A stretch of 64,000 bases of DNA, taken from Luteimonas terricola. Its GTDB lineage: Bacteria; Pseudomonadota; Gammaproteobacteria; Xanthomonadales; Xanthomonadaceae. Positions 9,170 to 18,928 of the stretch are shown piece by piece. Each line of letters begins with the position of its first letter. The stretch's first letter is position 1. Location of the stretch: contig NZ_SJRX01000003.1 in NCBI RefSeq assembly GCF_004352845.1, positions 1 to 64,000 on the forward strand, written 5' to 3'. A program made the translations under genes and the position numbers. The notes beneath the pieces are model-generated. The model worked only from the letters and a program-made list of their open reading frames with translations, did not search any database and was not told where the DNA came from.

Positions 9170-10590
9170 ACCGTATCAGCCTGCTCGCAGTCGCTGCCGC
9201 CGCCCTGACGCTGGGCGCCTGCAACCCCGATCCCGGCCCCCTGCAGTACGGGGCGGAGCCCGAGCTGCCCGATCCCAAGCGCGGTCTGCTGCCGCAGATG
9301 GTGATCGCCGACCCCTCCGCCTGGGGCGACAGGCTGCCGGTCGTGCCCGAGGGCTACGAAGTCCGCGCGATCGCCACCGACCTGCTGATCCCGCGACAGA
9401 CGCTGGTGCTGCCCAACGGCGACATCCTCGTGGCCGAAGGCCGCGGCGGCAACGCGCCCGCGCTGAAGCCCAAGGACATCATCGCCGGCCCGATCAAGGC
9501 CGCCGGTACCACGCGGGTGAAGGGCGGAAACCGCCTGACCCTGCTGCGCGACGCCGACGGCGACGGCAACTACGAGCTGCAGACCGTGTTCGCCGACAAG
9601 CTCAACGCACCCTACGGAATGGCGCTGATAGGCGACAAGCTCTACGTCGCCAACCAGGACGCCGTGGTGCGCTTCGACTACAGCCCGGGCCAGACCCAGG
9701 CCAGCGCCGCGACGCCGGCAACGCTCACCGAGCTGCCTTCGGAGATCAACCACCACTGGACCAAGGCGATGGCCGCCAGCGCCGATGGCCGCTTCCTGTA
9801 CGTCGGCATCGGTTCCAACAGCAACATCACCGAGCGCGGCATGGTCGCCGAGGCCAATCGCGCCCTGGTCTGGGAGATCGACGCTGAAACCGGCATGCAC
9901 CGTCCCTACGCCACCGGCCTGCGCAACCCCACCGCGCTGGCGATCCAGCCAGGCAGCGGACAGCTGTGGGCCGTGGTCAACGAGCGCGACGAGATCGGCC
10001 CGGACCTGGTGCCCGACTACCTGACCTCGGTGCGCGAGGGCGGCTTCTACGGCTGGCCCTGGGCCTACTGGGGCCAGAACGTGGATGACCGCGTGCGGCC
10101 CGAGAACCCCGAAAAGGTCGCGGCATCGATCACGCCCGATTACAGCCTCGGTGCCCACGTGGCTTCGCTCGGTGTCGACTTCTCCTCCGCCGCGATGGGC
10201 CCGCAGTTCGCCGATGGCGCCTTCGTCGGCATGCACGGCAGCTGGAACCGCTCCGAGCCGGTGGGCTACAAGGTGGTCTTCGTGCCGTTCCAGAACGGCC
10301 GGCCGGCCGGCGATCCGATCGACTTCGCCACCGGCTTCCGCGACGACGACGGCACCACCCGCGGCCGCCCCGTGGGCGTGACCGTGGATCCGCGCGGCGC
10401 GGTGATCATCGCCGACGACCTGGCGAACATCATCTGGCGGGTGTCGCGGGTGGGTGGCGCGGCCGCCGCGCCGGCCGACGCACTGGAAGCGGCGCCCGCC
10501 GATGCCGACCCGGGCGCGAATCCAGAAGGTGCCGCGGCGGATGATGCCGCGGCGGACGCTCCAGCCGTGCCGGAGCCGGAACAGCCCTAG
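9166..10590 (+). CDS. PQQ-type sugar/sorbosone dehydrogenase lipoprotein
   Basis: A 474-residue beta-propeller protein of the glucose/sorbosone dehydrogenase family. The N-terminus is a lipoprotein signal (LTLGAC, cysteine at about residue 19), so it is probably anchored on the periplasmic side of a membrane. Family features: LVLPNGDILVAEGRGGN, LNAPYGMALIGDKLYVAN, the calcium-type ADGDGNYEL segment, GLRNPTALAIQP, and FVGMHGSWNRSEPVGYKV near the end. The last ~45 residues are an Ala/Pro/Asp-rich tail of low complexity. Substrate and cofactor cannot be read from the sequence; several members lack PQQ activity. Its TAG shares the tetranucleotide CTAG with the stop of the convergent gene at 10587. 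Confidence 0.85.
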   Translation: MNRISLLAVAAAALTLGACNPDPGPLQYGAEPELPDPKRGLLPQMVIADPSAWGDRLPVVPEGYEVRAIATDLLIPRQTLVLPNGDILVAEGRGGNAPALKPKDIIAGPIKAAGTTRVKGGNRLTLLRDADGDGNYELQTVFADKLNAPYGMALIGDKLYVANQDAVVRFDYSPGQTQASAATPATLTELPSEINHHWTKAMAASADGRFLYVGIGSNSNITERGMVAEANRALVWEIDAETGMHRPYATGLRNPTALAIQPGSGQLWAVVNERDEIGPDLVPDYLTSVREGGFYGWPWAYWGQNVDDRVRPENPEKVAASITPDYSLGAHVASLGVDFSSAAMGPQFADGAFVGMHGSWNRSEPVGYKVVFVPFQNGRPAGDPIDFATGFRDDDGTTRGRPVGVTVDPRGAVIIADDLANIIWRVSRVGGAAAAPADALEAAPADADPGANPEGAAADDAAADAPAVPEPEQP

Positions 10591-11099
10591 GCCGGCCCGT
10601 TCGGAACAGTGCCCCGGGCCGCGCGCGCGCGGCCCTTGGCACGCTTCCTTCCCGCCGCCGGCGCATCCGTGCCGGACGGCATCGCCTGACCCTGCAGGTC
10701 CTGCAGGCAGGCAAGCGCATCCACGTAGGCGGTGAAGTGCCGCAGGTAGCCGGGCGATTCCTCCCGCATCAGCACCAGCGTGCGATGCACCAGGGTGCTG
10801 GAGTTGAGAGGCCCCGCACCGGCAGGCGCGGGCGCCAGCGCGCGGCGCACCTGCTCTTCCATGCGCAGCCCTGCCCACAGGGCGCGGAAGCCCTGCAGCG
10901 CCGGCAGCTCCGGCCAGGCTGCGCGGCCCTGCAGGCTCGCGGCGGCGGCGAGCGCGTCGCGCTCGTTCGCCCACTGCTCCAACGCACCCAGCAATCCGCC
11001 GAGCGCTGACGCCGAGGGCGTGCGCCGCTGGCCTGACGGCACGCCGTCGTCTCCGCCGGATACCTCCGGCACGACGCCCTCGCGAACGCTATCGGCCAT
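10587..11099 (-). CDS. DUF2894 family protein (candidate ZorG of a type III Zorya-like block)
   Basis: A 170-residue soluble protein, fourth gene of a minus-strand block. The recognisable part is the C-terminal half: a serine-threonine-leucine stretch followed by REESPGYLRHFTAYVDALAC, characteristic of DUF2894, then a basic tail (GRKRAKGRARAARG) that might contact nucleic acid. The chosen ATG (MADSVREG) overlaps the end of the OmpA-like gene by 11 bp; a longer frame upstream has no family resemblance. No enzymatic motif is visible. DUF2894 genes regularly accompany DUF802, OmpA and DUF3348 genes in Burkholderia and Xanthomonas, which is the main clue to function. The ZorG assignment is from memory. 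Confidence 0.75.
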   Translation of the reverse strand: MADSVREGVVPEVSGGDDGVPSGQRRTPSASALGGLLGALEQWANERDALAAAASLQGRAAWPELPALQGFRALWAGLRMEEQVRRALAPAPAGAGPLNSSTLVHRTLVLMREESPGYLRHFTAYVDALACLQDLQGQAMPSGTDAPAAGRKRAKGRARAARGTVPNGPA

Positions 11100-11736
11100 G
11101 GGGCGCCTGCTGCCGGCCCTGCCGCGGCACCGGCGCCATTTCCACGCGGCGGTTGCGTGCCCGGCCGTCCTCGTCGGCGTTCGAATCCACGGGATGCCCG
11201 GCGCCAAAGGCCGCGGCGAACACCGACGACGCCGGCACGCCCTGCGCGATCAGGGCGCGGGTCACGGTCAGCGCGCGCTGCGCCGACAGCTCCCAGTTGT
11301 CCGCGAACTGGCGGTTGCCGCCGCGGATCTGGCGGTCGTCGGTGAAGCCGCTGACCATCAGGATCTCGTCGCGCGAAGCCAGGAAGTCCGCGAGCGGCCC
11401 CGCCAGGCTTTCCAGCAGGTCCCGGCCCTCGGGCTGCAGGCGGTCGGAGTTGAGCGCGAACAGCACGCTGCCGCTGATCCCGATGCGGCCATCGACCAGG
11501 GTGATGCGGCCGCTGGCCAGCGGCGCGGCCAGCGCCTGCTCCAGCGTCTCGCGGCGCTGCTGTTCGGCCTGTCGCTGCGCGACCTCTTCCTCCAGCCGCG
11601 ACTCCAGGTGCAGCTGCACGCCGATCACGCCGACCAGGATCAGCACGAACACGCCCAGCAGCACCGACATCAGGTCGCCGAACGCGGCCCAGACGGGCAC
11701 CGCCGAATCGGCGTCGCCGTCGATCTCCAGGCTCAT
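11089..11736 (-). CDS. OmpA/MotB-like stator protein (ZorB-like)
   Basis: A 215-residue protein with one transmembrane helix (about 17-42) and a C-terminal OmpA-type peptidoglycan-binding domain (about 105-205; FALNSDRLQPEGRDLL, SGFTDDRQ, NWELSAQRALTVTRALI, RARNRRVEM). The helix holds WAAFGDLMSVLLGVFVL: an aspartate (D21) just inside the helix, where MotB and ZorB carry their proton-accepting aspartate. A short helix-forming linker (EEEVAQRQAEQQRRE) connects the parts. It overlaps the upstream ZorA-like gene by 4 bp (ATGA), as expected for stator subunits made in fixed ratio. The role as proton-channel partner is inferred from these residues and the gene pair. Confidence 0.88.
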   Translation of the reverse strand: MSLEIDGDADSAVPVWAAFGDLMSVLLGVFVLILVGVIGVQLHLESRLEEEVAQRQAEQQRRETLEQALAAPLASGRITLVDGRIGISGSVLFALNSDRLQPEGRDLLESLAGPLADFLASRDEILMVSGFTDDRQIRGGNRQFADNWELSAQRALTVTRALIAQGVPASSVFAAAFGAGHPVDSNADEDGRARNRRVEMAPVPRQGRQQAPHGR

Positions 11737-13724
11737 GCCGCGTCGGCTCCGGCGCGCGCGCCCGGCAGCTGGCGCAGCTCGCCGATGATCTGCTTCTGCG
11801 CCAGCACGCTCAGGTCCACGACCTCGCGGGCCTGGGCCACGTAATAGGCCAGCTGCTCGTCGCTGCGCGTGCCCGATGCCTCGAGCGCGGCGGCGATGCC
11901 CTCCAGCCGCTCCGTCAGCCGTGCATGGCTTTCGCCGAACTGCTGCACGGCGCCGGCGAGCGACTCGCCCAGGCCGGCCACGCCGATCGCACCGGCGTCC
12001 AGGCGCGCGGCGGCGGCATCGATCGCGCCGGCGCCGGCGTCCGCCTGGTCGCTGAAGCGCGCGCCGGCCTGCTCCAGCAGGGACGACGCGGTGGAGACCA
12101 GCGCATCGATGGCGCCGCGCTGCTCGGTGGACGCATGGTTCACGGCGCCGAGCAGGGTGTCCAGCGTCTCCATCAGCTGGGTGCGCTCGGCGAGCATGGC
12201 GGTGTCGCGCACCATGCTGTCCGACAGCTTCTGTCGCAGCTCGGCCACCACCTCGGCCGCCGCGCGCGGCGCCTCCGAGGCCGCCTCCACCAGGGTGGAG
12301 ATCTCGGCGATGATCGCGGCGGCCTGCGCCTGCGACTGCGCGCCGATGTCCGCCACCTGTCCACGCCAGGCCTCCAGGCGCTGCCCGTCGGCCTCGGCCA
12401 GCGTGGCCTGCAGGCGCGCATGCGAGCCTTCGACCTCGTGGAGCAGCGTCGTGGCCTGCGCCGCGAACCCGGCCGTGGCCGCATCCAGCGCCTGCCGGTG
12501 CTGCTCCGCCAGGCCGGCGTGCTGTGCCTGCTGCCGCGCAAGCGCCTCGTCCCAGGCCGCGCCCACCTGCAGCGCCGTGGCGTCCAGGCGCGAGGACACG
12601 TCGTCGAGCAGCGCGCCCGAGCGCTGCACGAAGCGTTCACCGGCGACGTCCAGGCTCTCGCGCAGCGCCTGCGCCAGGGCCTGCTTCGACGCTGCCTGCT
12701 CGTCCAGCGCTTGCTGCCAGAGCGCGATCGCCGCGCTGGCGTTGGCATCGAAACCAGCGCCGAGCGCGGCCAGCTGCCGGTCCACGGCGCCGGCGACGGT
12801 GGTATGGAGCTGCGCCGCCTCGCGCGTGAGTGTCTCCATGGCCGCTGCCACCGCCGGCTGCACGGCCCCGGCCGCCGCGCGCGCGCTGTCGGCCGCGCTG
12901 CGCTCGAGCGACTGCGCCATGGTGTCGGCCAGCCGCTGGTAGGCCGCCGCCGTCCCGGCGTGGAACGCTTCCTGCTGTCCGGCCTGCCGCGCGTGCGCCG
13001 CCTGCGCCTGCTGCTCCAGCGCGTCCGTCATCATCTGCAGGCGGTCGACCAGCGCCGGCATGGCGCCGGCCTGCAGCTGCATCAACCGCAGCGCCTCGTC
13101 GCGCTGGTGCGCCCGCGAATGCACGCGCAGGCTGGTCGCGACCGCCGCGTCGAGTCCACGCACGGCCGCCGCGCGCTCGCGGCGGCACAGGGCCGACAGC
13201 AGGCCCAGCATCGCCGAGGTCGCCACGCCTGCGATCGACGTGCCGAAGGCGACGCCCAGGCCCTCCACCGGCGCGGCCAGGGAATCGCGCACCGCCTGCA
13301 GATCGCTGGCCGACTGCAGCGCCATGCCGGTGCCACGCAGGGTCAGCAGCATGCCCAGCAGGGTGCCGAGCATGCCCAGCAGCACCAGCATGCCGACCAG
13401 GTAGGGCGTGAGCGCCGGCGCCGGCAGCGGCGCCTGCCCGCCTTCGATGCGCATGCGCACCGCGGTGCGCAGCGAGGCGTCGAGGCGGTCCAGCCAGGTG
13501 GCGAGCGGGTCCGGAGGCTCCGGCGGCGCAGCGAGCGCAGCCACCAGGGTCGCGCTCGCCTGGCGGTAGCGGTACAGCTCGAGACCGCCGACGAGGTAGA
13601 GCACGCCGATCAGGGCGGTGACCGCCAGCGCAGGCGCATGGGTACCGACGTAGCCCGCGCCGATCCAGCACACGGCCAGCAGGCCGGCGGCGAAGACGAA
13701 TCCGTTCAGGAAGGTTTTGTTCAT
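11733..13724 (-). CDS. DUF802 MotA/ExbB-like channel protein with long coiled-coil tail (ZorA-like)
   Basis: A 663-residue protein. It has four likely transmembrane helices (about 8-27, 33-53, 107-130, 152-180); the last two carry the MotA/TolQ/ExbB signatures GMLGTLLGMLLTLRG and GLGVAFGTSIAGVATSAMLG. The remaining ~480 residues are Ala/Gln/Glu-rich, almost without glycine or proline breaks, and should form a long cytoplasmic coiled coil. ZorA of Zorya defence has exactly this plan (ion channel plus long tail). It starts ATGA-overlapped with the DUF3348 gene and ends ATGA-overlapped with the MotB-like gene. It is not a flagellar MotA, which lacks such a tail. Named DUF802 from memory of the family; the channel assignment is solid. 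Confidence 0.85.
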   Translation of the reverse strand: MNKTFLNGFVFAAGLLAVCWIGAGYVGTHAPALAVTALIGVLYLVGGLELYRYRQASATLVAALAAPPEPPDPLATWLDRLDASLRTAVRMRIEGGQAPLPAPALTPYLVGMLVLLGMLGTLLGMLLTLRGTGMALQSASDLQAVRDSLAAPVEGLGVAFGTSIAGVATSAMLGLLSALCRRERAAAVRGLDAAVATSLRVHSRAHQRDEALRLMQLQAGAMPALVDRLQMMTDALEQQAQAAHARQAGQQEAFHAGTAAAYQRLADTMAQSLERSAADSARAAAGAVQPAVAAAMETLTREAAQLHTTVAGAVDRQLAALGAGFDANASAAIALWQQALDEQAASKQALAQALRESLDVAGERFVQRSGALLDDVSSRLDATALQVGAAWDEALARQQAQHAGLAEQHRQALDAATAGFAAQATTLLHEVEGSHARLQATLAEADGQRLEAWRGQVADIGAQSQAQAAAIIAEISTLVEAASEAPRAAAEVVAELRQKLSDSMVRDTAMLAERTQLMETLDTLLGAVNHASTEQRGAIDALVSTASSLLEQAGARFSDQADAGAGAIDAAAARLDAGAIGVAGLGESLAGAVQQFGESHARLTERLEGIAAALEASGTRSDEQLAYYVAQAREVVDLSVLAQKQIIGELRQLPGARAGADAA

Positions 13725-14488
13725 GCGTCCAGTCGTGGGCTGCGAAGCGCTGCCAGCAGCGCTTCGATGGGTTGGAAACGGAGGTCGAGCTCGGCCAGCA
13801 GCACCTGCCTGGCCTCGCTGCGGAAGCTGGCGCGCCAGGCACCGGAGCCCGCGGCGGACGACCGCTCGACCGCGCCATGCAAGGCGTGCAGGCGCTCGAA
13901 GCGCGCCACCAGTGCCGGGACGACGGGGGCCAGCAGTGCGTGCTCGCGCGGTGCCAGCAGGCCTTCCATCGCCGCATCGATGCCTGCCAGCCGCGCGTGG
14001 CCGGCCGGCCCCTGCGCAAGGCGCTCGCGCAGGTCACCGCGCAGGCGCCCGGTCGCGGCCTGCATGTCGCGCTGCAGCCCCTGGCAATGGCGCAGCACCG
14101 CGGCGGCCCCGGCCGCGGCACCGGTGCCGGTCTCGGCCGGGCGTGGGCGCAGCGGCAGGGTCCAGTCGCGGGCGTCGTCGGTGATCGCGTCCTCCAGCGC
14201 GGCGCGCCGGCGCCGGTAGTCGTCGGCGATGCGCGCGTCCGCGTCGTCCGGGGAGCCGGTGGCGGTTGCCGCGCCTGCGTCCGTCCCAGCCACATCGGCG
14301 CCCGGGACGGACGCAGGCGCGTCATCAAGGACACGCGACAGCGCCACCGCCCGCTGCCAGTCCAGCCAGTCACCCAGCCTGTCCGCGGCCGAGTGGGTGG
14401 GTGGCGTGGCATGCAGCCCCGTCAACCGCGCCAGAAGGCGGGCCAGGGAGGCGCCGGGAACAGGCGCCGGGGTTTGGACTTGCAGCAT
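13721..14488 (-). CDS. DUF3348 family protein (candidate ZorF)
   Basis: A 255-residue soluble protein and first gene of the four-gene block. It contains helical segments typical of DUF3348: RIADDYRRRRAALEDAI, VLRHCQGLQRDMQ and LLAELDLRFQPIEALLAALR near the C-terminus. No signal peptide, membrane helix or nuclease/ATPase motif is visible. The order DUF3348, DUF802, OmpA, DUF2894 agrees with what I recall for type III Zorya (ZorF-ZorA-ZorB-ZorG). It may be an effector or adaptor riding on the motor's cytoplasmic tail, but this is speculation. The start is set by the family N-terminus (MLQVQTPAP); an alternative start inside is possible. Confidence 0.75.
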   Translation of the reverse strand: MLQVQTPAPVPGASLARLLARLTGLHATPPTHSAADRLGDWLDWQRAVALSRVLDDAPASVPGADVAGTDAGAATATGSPDDADARIADDYRRRRAALEDAITDDARDWTLPLRPRPAETGTGAAAGAAAVLRHCQGLQRDMQAATGRLRGDLRERLAQGPAGHARLAGIDAAMEGLLAPREHALLAPVVPALVARFERLHALHGAVERSSAAGSGAWRASFRSEARQVLLAELDLRFQPIEALLAALRSPRLDA

Positions 14489-14532
14489 GCGATGGCCAAA
14501 AAACGACCATTTTAGCGCGCACCGGGTGCGAA

Positions 14533-14556
14533 GAAGACCCGGTTCCCCGGGTCTTC
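14533..14556 (-). terminator. Terminator hairpin after glmS
   Basis: GAAGACCCGG-ttcc-CCGGGTCTTC is a perfect 10-bp stem with a tetraloop, 28 bp beyond the glmS stop. It has no strong T-run, so it may be a bidirectional or weak terminator. It also separates glmS from the Zorya-like block on the same strand. Confidence 0.6.
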
Positions 14557-14584
14557 GATCACGCCCCCGGCTTGTCCGTCCCGC

Positions 14585-16414
<1,830 letters not shown>

Positions 16415-16471
16415 AGGTGATGGACCCCTTGGTTGGGAACTTCACAGTCTAACGGCGAAAGGCCCCGCGGC

Positions 16472-16506
16472 CGTCCGGGCGGACAGTCCGGGTGTCCGCG
16501 CGGACA
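16472..16506. promoter_or_regulatory. Paired upstream activator palindromes (TGTCCG-N2-CGGACA)
   Basis: Two copies of one palindrome lie at 16472-16485 (CGTCCGGGCGGACA, one base from consensus) and 16493-16506 (TGTCCGCGCGGACA, perfect). Their centres are 21 bp apart, two turns of the helix, so both face the same side. A further half site CGGACA is at 16509-16514. They lie about 45-80 bp upstream of the -24/-12 promoter, the usual place for a sigma-54 activator. The likely ligand is the NtrC-type regulator encoded in the same operon (21489-22829); that link is inference. Confidence 0.7.
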
Positions 16507-16549
16507 GGCGGACACCGGCTACGCACTCAGCAAAATCAACGACTTGAAG

Positions 16550-16566
16550 TTGGCACGGGACTTGCA
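16550..16566 (+). promoter_or_regulatory. Sigma-54 (RpoN) -24/-12 promoter of the exporter operon
   Basis: TTGGCACG-ggac-TTGCA matches the RpoN consensus TGGCACG-N4-TTGC exactly, with the invariant GG at 16552-16553 and GC at 16564-16565. Transcription would begin near 16577, about 30 bp before the adaptor gene. Such a promoter needs an AAA+ activator, and the operon encodes one. Confidence 0.85.
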
Positions 16567-16607
16567 CCTCTGAGGGCAGACAACCCGCTTCTGAAGACAC
16601 GACCTCC

Positions 16608-17909
16608 ATGGACCCGACCCGCGCCCGTATCCGCGACACCTCCGGCCAGGACCGCACCGCGGCCGCCGCGCCTGCCGCGCGCCGCCTCCTGCGCAAGCCC
16701 TGGGCAGTGGGCGCCGTGGCCGCCGCGCTGCTGCTGGTGCTCGCGGCCTGGGTCGCGGCGGGCTGGAGCAGCGGTGGCCGGTCCTACGACGCCTCGCGCC
16801 TGCGCATCGCCCAGGTGACGCGCGGAGACCTGGTCCGCGACCTCTCCGCCGACGGCCGCGTGATCGCCGCCAACAGCCCGACGCTGTACGCGATCGCCGG
16901 CGGCACCGTGGCGCTCAAGGTCGTGGCCGGCGACCCCGTGGAAAAGGGCCAGGAGCTGGCGGTGATCGACAGCCCCGAACTGCGCAGCAAGCTGGTGCAG
17001 GAAGAATCCACCCTGGCCAGCCTGCAGGGCGAGGCCAACCGCGCCGTGCTCGACGCGCAGCTCACCCGGTCGGATGCGCAGAAGGCACTCGACCAGGCCA
17101 TGATCGAACAGGTCGCCGCGCAGCGCGACGTCGAGCGCTACAAGCGCGCCTTCGAGGGCGGCGCGGTATCGCGCAACGATTACGACCGCGCGCTCGACGG
17201 CCTGAAGAAGGCCGGGATCGGCGTGGCCGCGGCGAGGCAGGACTTCTCGCTGCAGGGCCGGGGCGCCGGCATCGACGCCGGCAACAAGCGCCTGATGGCC
17301 GAACGCCAGCAGGCGGTCGTGGACGAACTGAGCCGCCAGGTGGATGCGCTCACGCTGCGCGCGCCCTTCGACGGCCAGGTCGGCCAGGTGCAGATCGCGC
17401 AGGGCACCAACGTGGCCGCCAACGCGCCGATCCTGGGCGTGGTCGACCTCTCGCAGTTCGAGGTCGAGATCAGGGTGCCGGAAAGCTTCGCCCGCGACCT
17501 CGGCATCGGCATGCCGGCGCAGGTGACCAGCGTCGGCAAGCAGTGGGCGGCCGAGATCTCGGCGGTGTCGCCGGAAGTCGTCAACGGCGAGGTCAACGCA
17601 CGGCTGCGTTTCGCCGACGGCCAGCAGCCACCCGGGCTGCGCCAGAACCAGCGGCTGTCGGCGCGCATCGTGATGGACACGCGCGAGGACGTGCTGATGG
17701 TCGAGCGCGGCCCCTTCCTCGAGCAGGACGGCGGCAGCTTCGCCTACGTGATCGTGGATGGCAGCGCGCAGCGGCGCGCGATCCAGGCGGGCGCATCCAG
17801 CCTGTCCGCCGTCGAGATCGTTTCAGGGCTGCAGGCCGGCGAACGCATCGTCGTGTCGGGCAGCGACCAGTTCCAGCAGGCGGACCGCGTCCGCATTTCC
17901 GGAGATTGA
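16608..17909 (+). CDS. Periplasmic adaptor (membrane fusion) subunit of an ABC exporter
   Basis: A 433-residue HlyD/MacA-type protein. A single membrane anchor lies at about 28-50 after a basic, Arg-rich N-terminus. Beyond it are a biotinyl-lipoyl-like half (GTVALKVVAGDPVEKGQELAVIDSPEL split across family blocks), a coiled-coil hairpin (about 120-230) and the second half motif LTLRAPFDGQVGQVQIAQGT. It would bridge the inner-membrane permeases and an outer-membrane channel; no TolC-like gene is in the operon. First gene behind the sigma-54 promoter, followed after 2 bp by the 71-residue ORF. The cargo is unknown; MacA-like adaptors serve macrolides, peptides or lipopeptides. Confidence 0.88.
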   Translation: MDPTRARIRDTSGQDRTAAAAPAARRLLRKPWAVGAVAAALLLVLAAWVAAGWSSGGRSYDASRLRIAQVTRGDLVRDLSADGRVIAANSPTLYAIAGGTVALKVVAGDPVEKGQELAVIDSPELRSKLVQEESTLASLQGEANRAVLDAQLTRSDAQKALDQAMIEQVAAQRDVERYKRAFEGGAVSRNDYDRALDGLKKAGIGVAAARQDFSLQGRGAGIDAGNKRLMAERQQAVVDELSRQVDALTLRAPFDGQVGQVQIAQGTNVAANAPILGVVDLSQFEVEIRVPESFARDLGIGMPAQVTSVGKQWAAEISAVSPEVVNGEVNARLRFADGQQPPGLRQNQRLSARIVMDTREDVLMVERGPFLEQDGGSFAYVIVDGSAQRRAIQAGASSLSAVEIVSGLQAGERIVVSGSDQFQQADRVRISGD

Positions 17910-17911
17910 CC

Positions 17912-18126
17912 ATGTACGCAACGACCGGCTTCCCCCACCACCTGCACTGGAGTTCGTTCGAACTGGCCGACGCCGTGCCGCGCCGGCTGAGCGAGCTCTA
18001 CCGATTCGACGTCCGGCTCGATGCACCCGGGCTGGCCTGCGCCAACAACGGCGACGCCCGGCGCGGCCGCACCACGCACCACTACCTGCCGGCATCGACC
18101 CTCCCCGACATGTTCCGCATCGACTG

Positions 18127-18127
<1 letters not shown>
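17912..18127 (+). CDS. Small 71-residue hypothetical protein inside the exporter operon
   Basis: It starts with ATG two bases after the adaptor stop, has GGAG before it (GGAGATTGACC-ATG), and its TGA overlaps the ATG of the ABC ATPase (TGATG). These joints strongly suggest that it is translated. The peptide (MYATTGFPHHLHWSSFELAD at the start) is polar with several His and Arg residues, has no signal sequence or membrane helix, and no motif I recognise. It could be a regulator or chaperone for the transporter, or an exported peptide; there is no sign of a double-glycine leader. Function unknown. Confidence 0.65.
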
Positions 18128-18918
<791 letters not shown>

Positions 18919-18928
18919 GGACACGACC

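Noticed and set aside
11089..13724. Flagellar motAB or a Tol/Exb uptake system
   Set aside because: No flagellar or tonB/tolA genes nearby; the channel protein's ~480-residue tail is absent from MotA, TolQ and ExbB, and two DUF genes complete a different block.
11925..14219. Plus-strand frame of 764 codons over the Zorya-like genes
   Set aside because: Arg/His/Gln-rich composition without fold or motif; the opposite strand holds channel, OmpA and DUF domains with neat ATGA overlaps.
16415..16471. glmS-type ribozyme or riboswitch before glmS
   Set aside because: Only 57 bp before the activator palindromes, no recognisable pseudoknot; glmS ribozymes belong to Gram-positive lineages.
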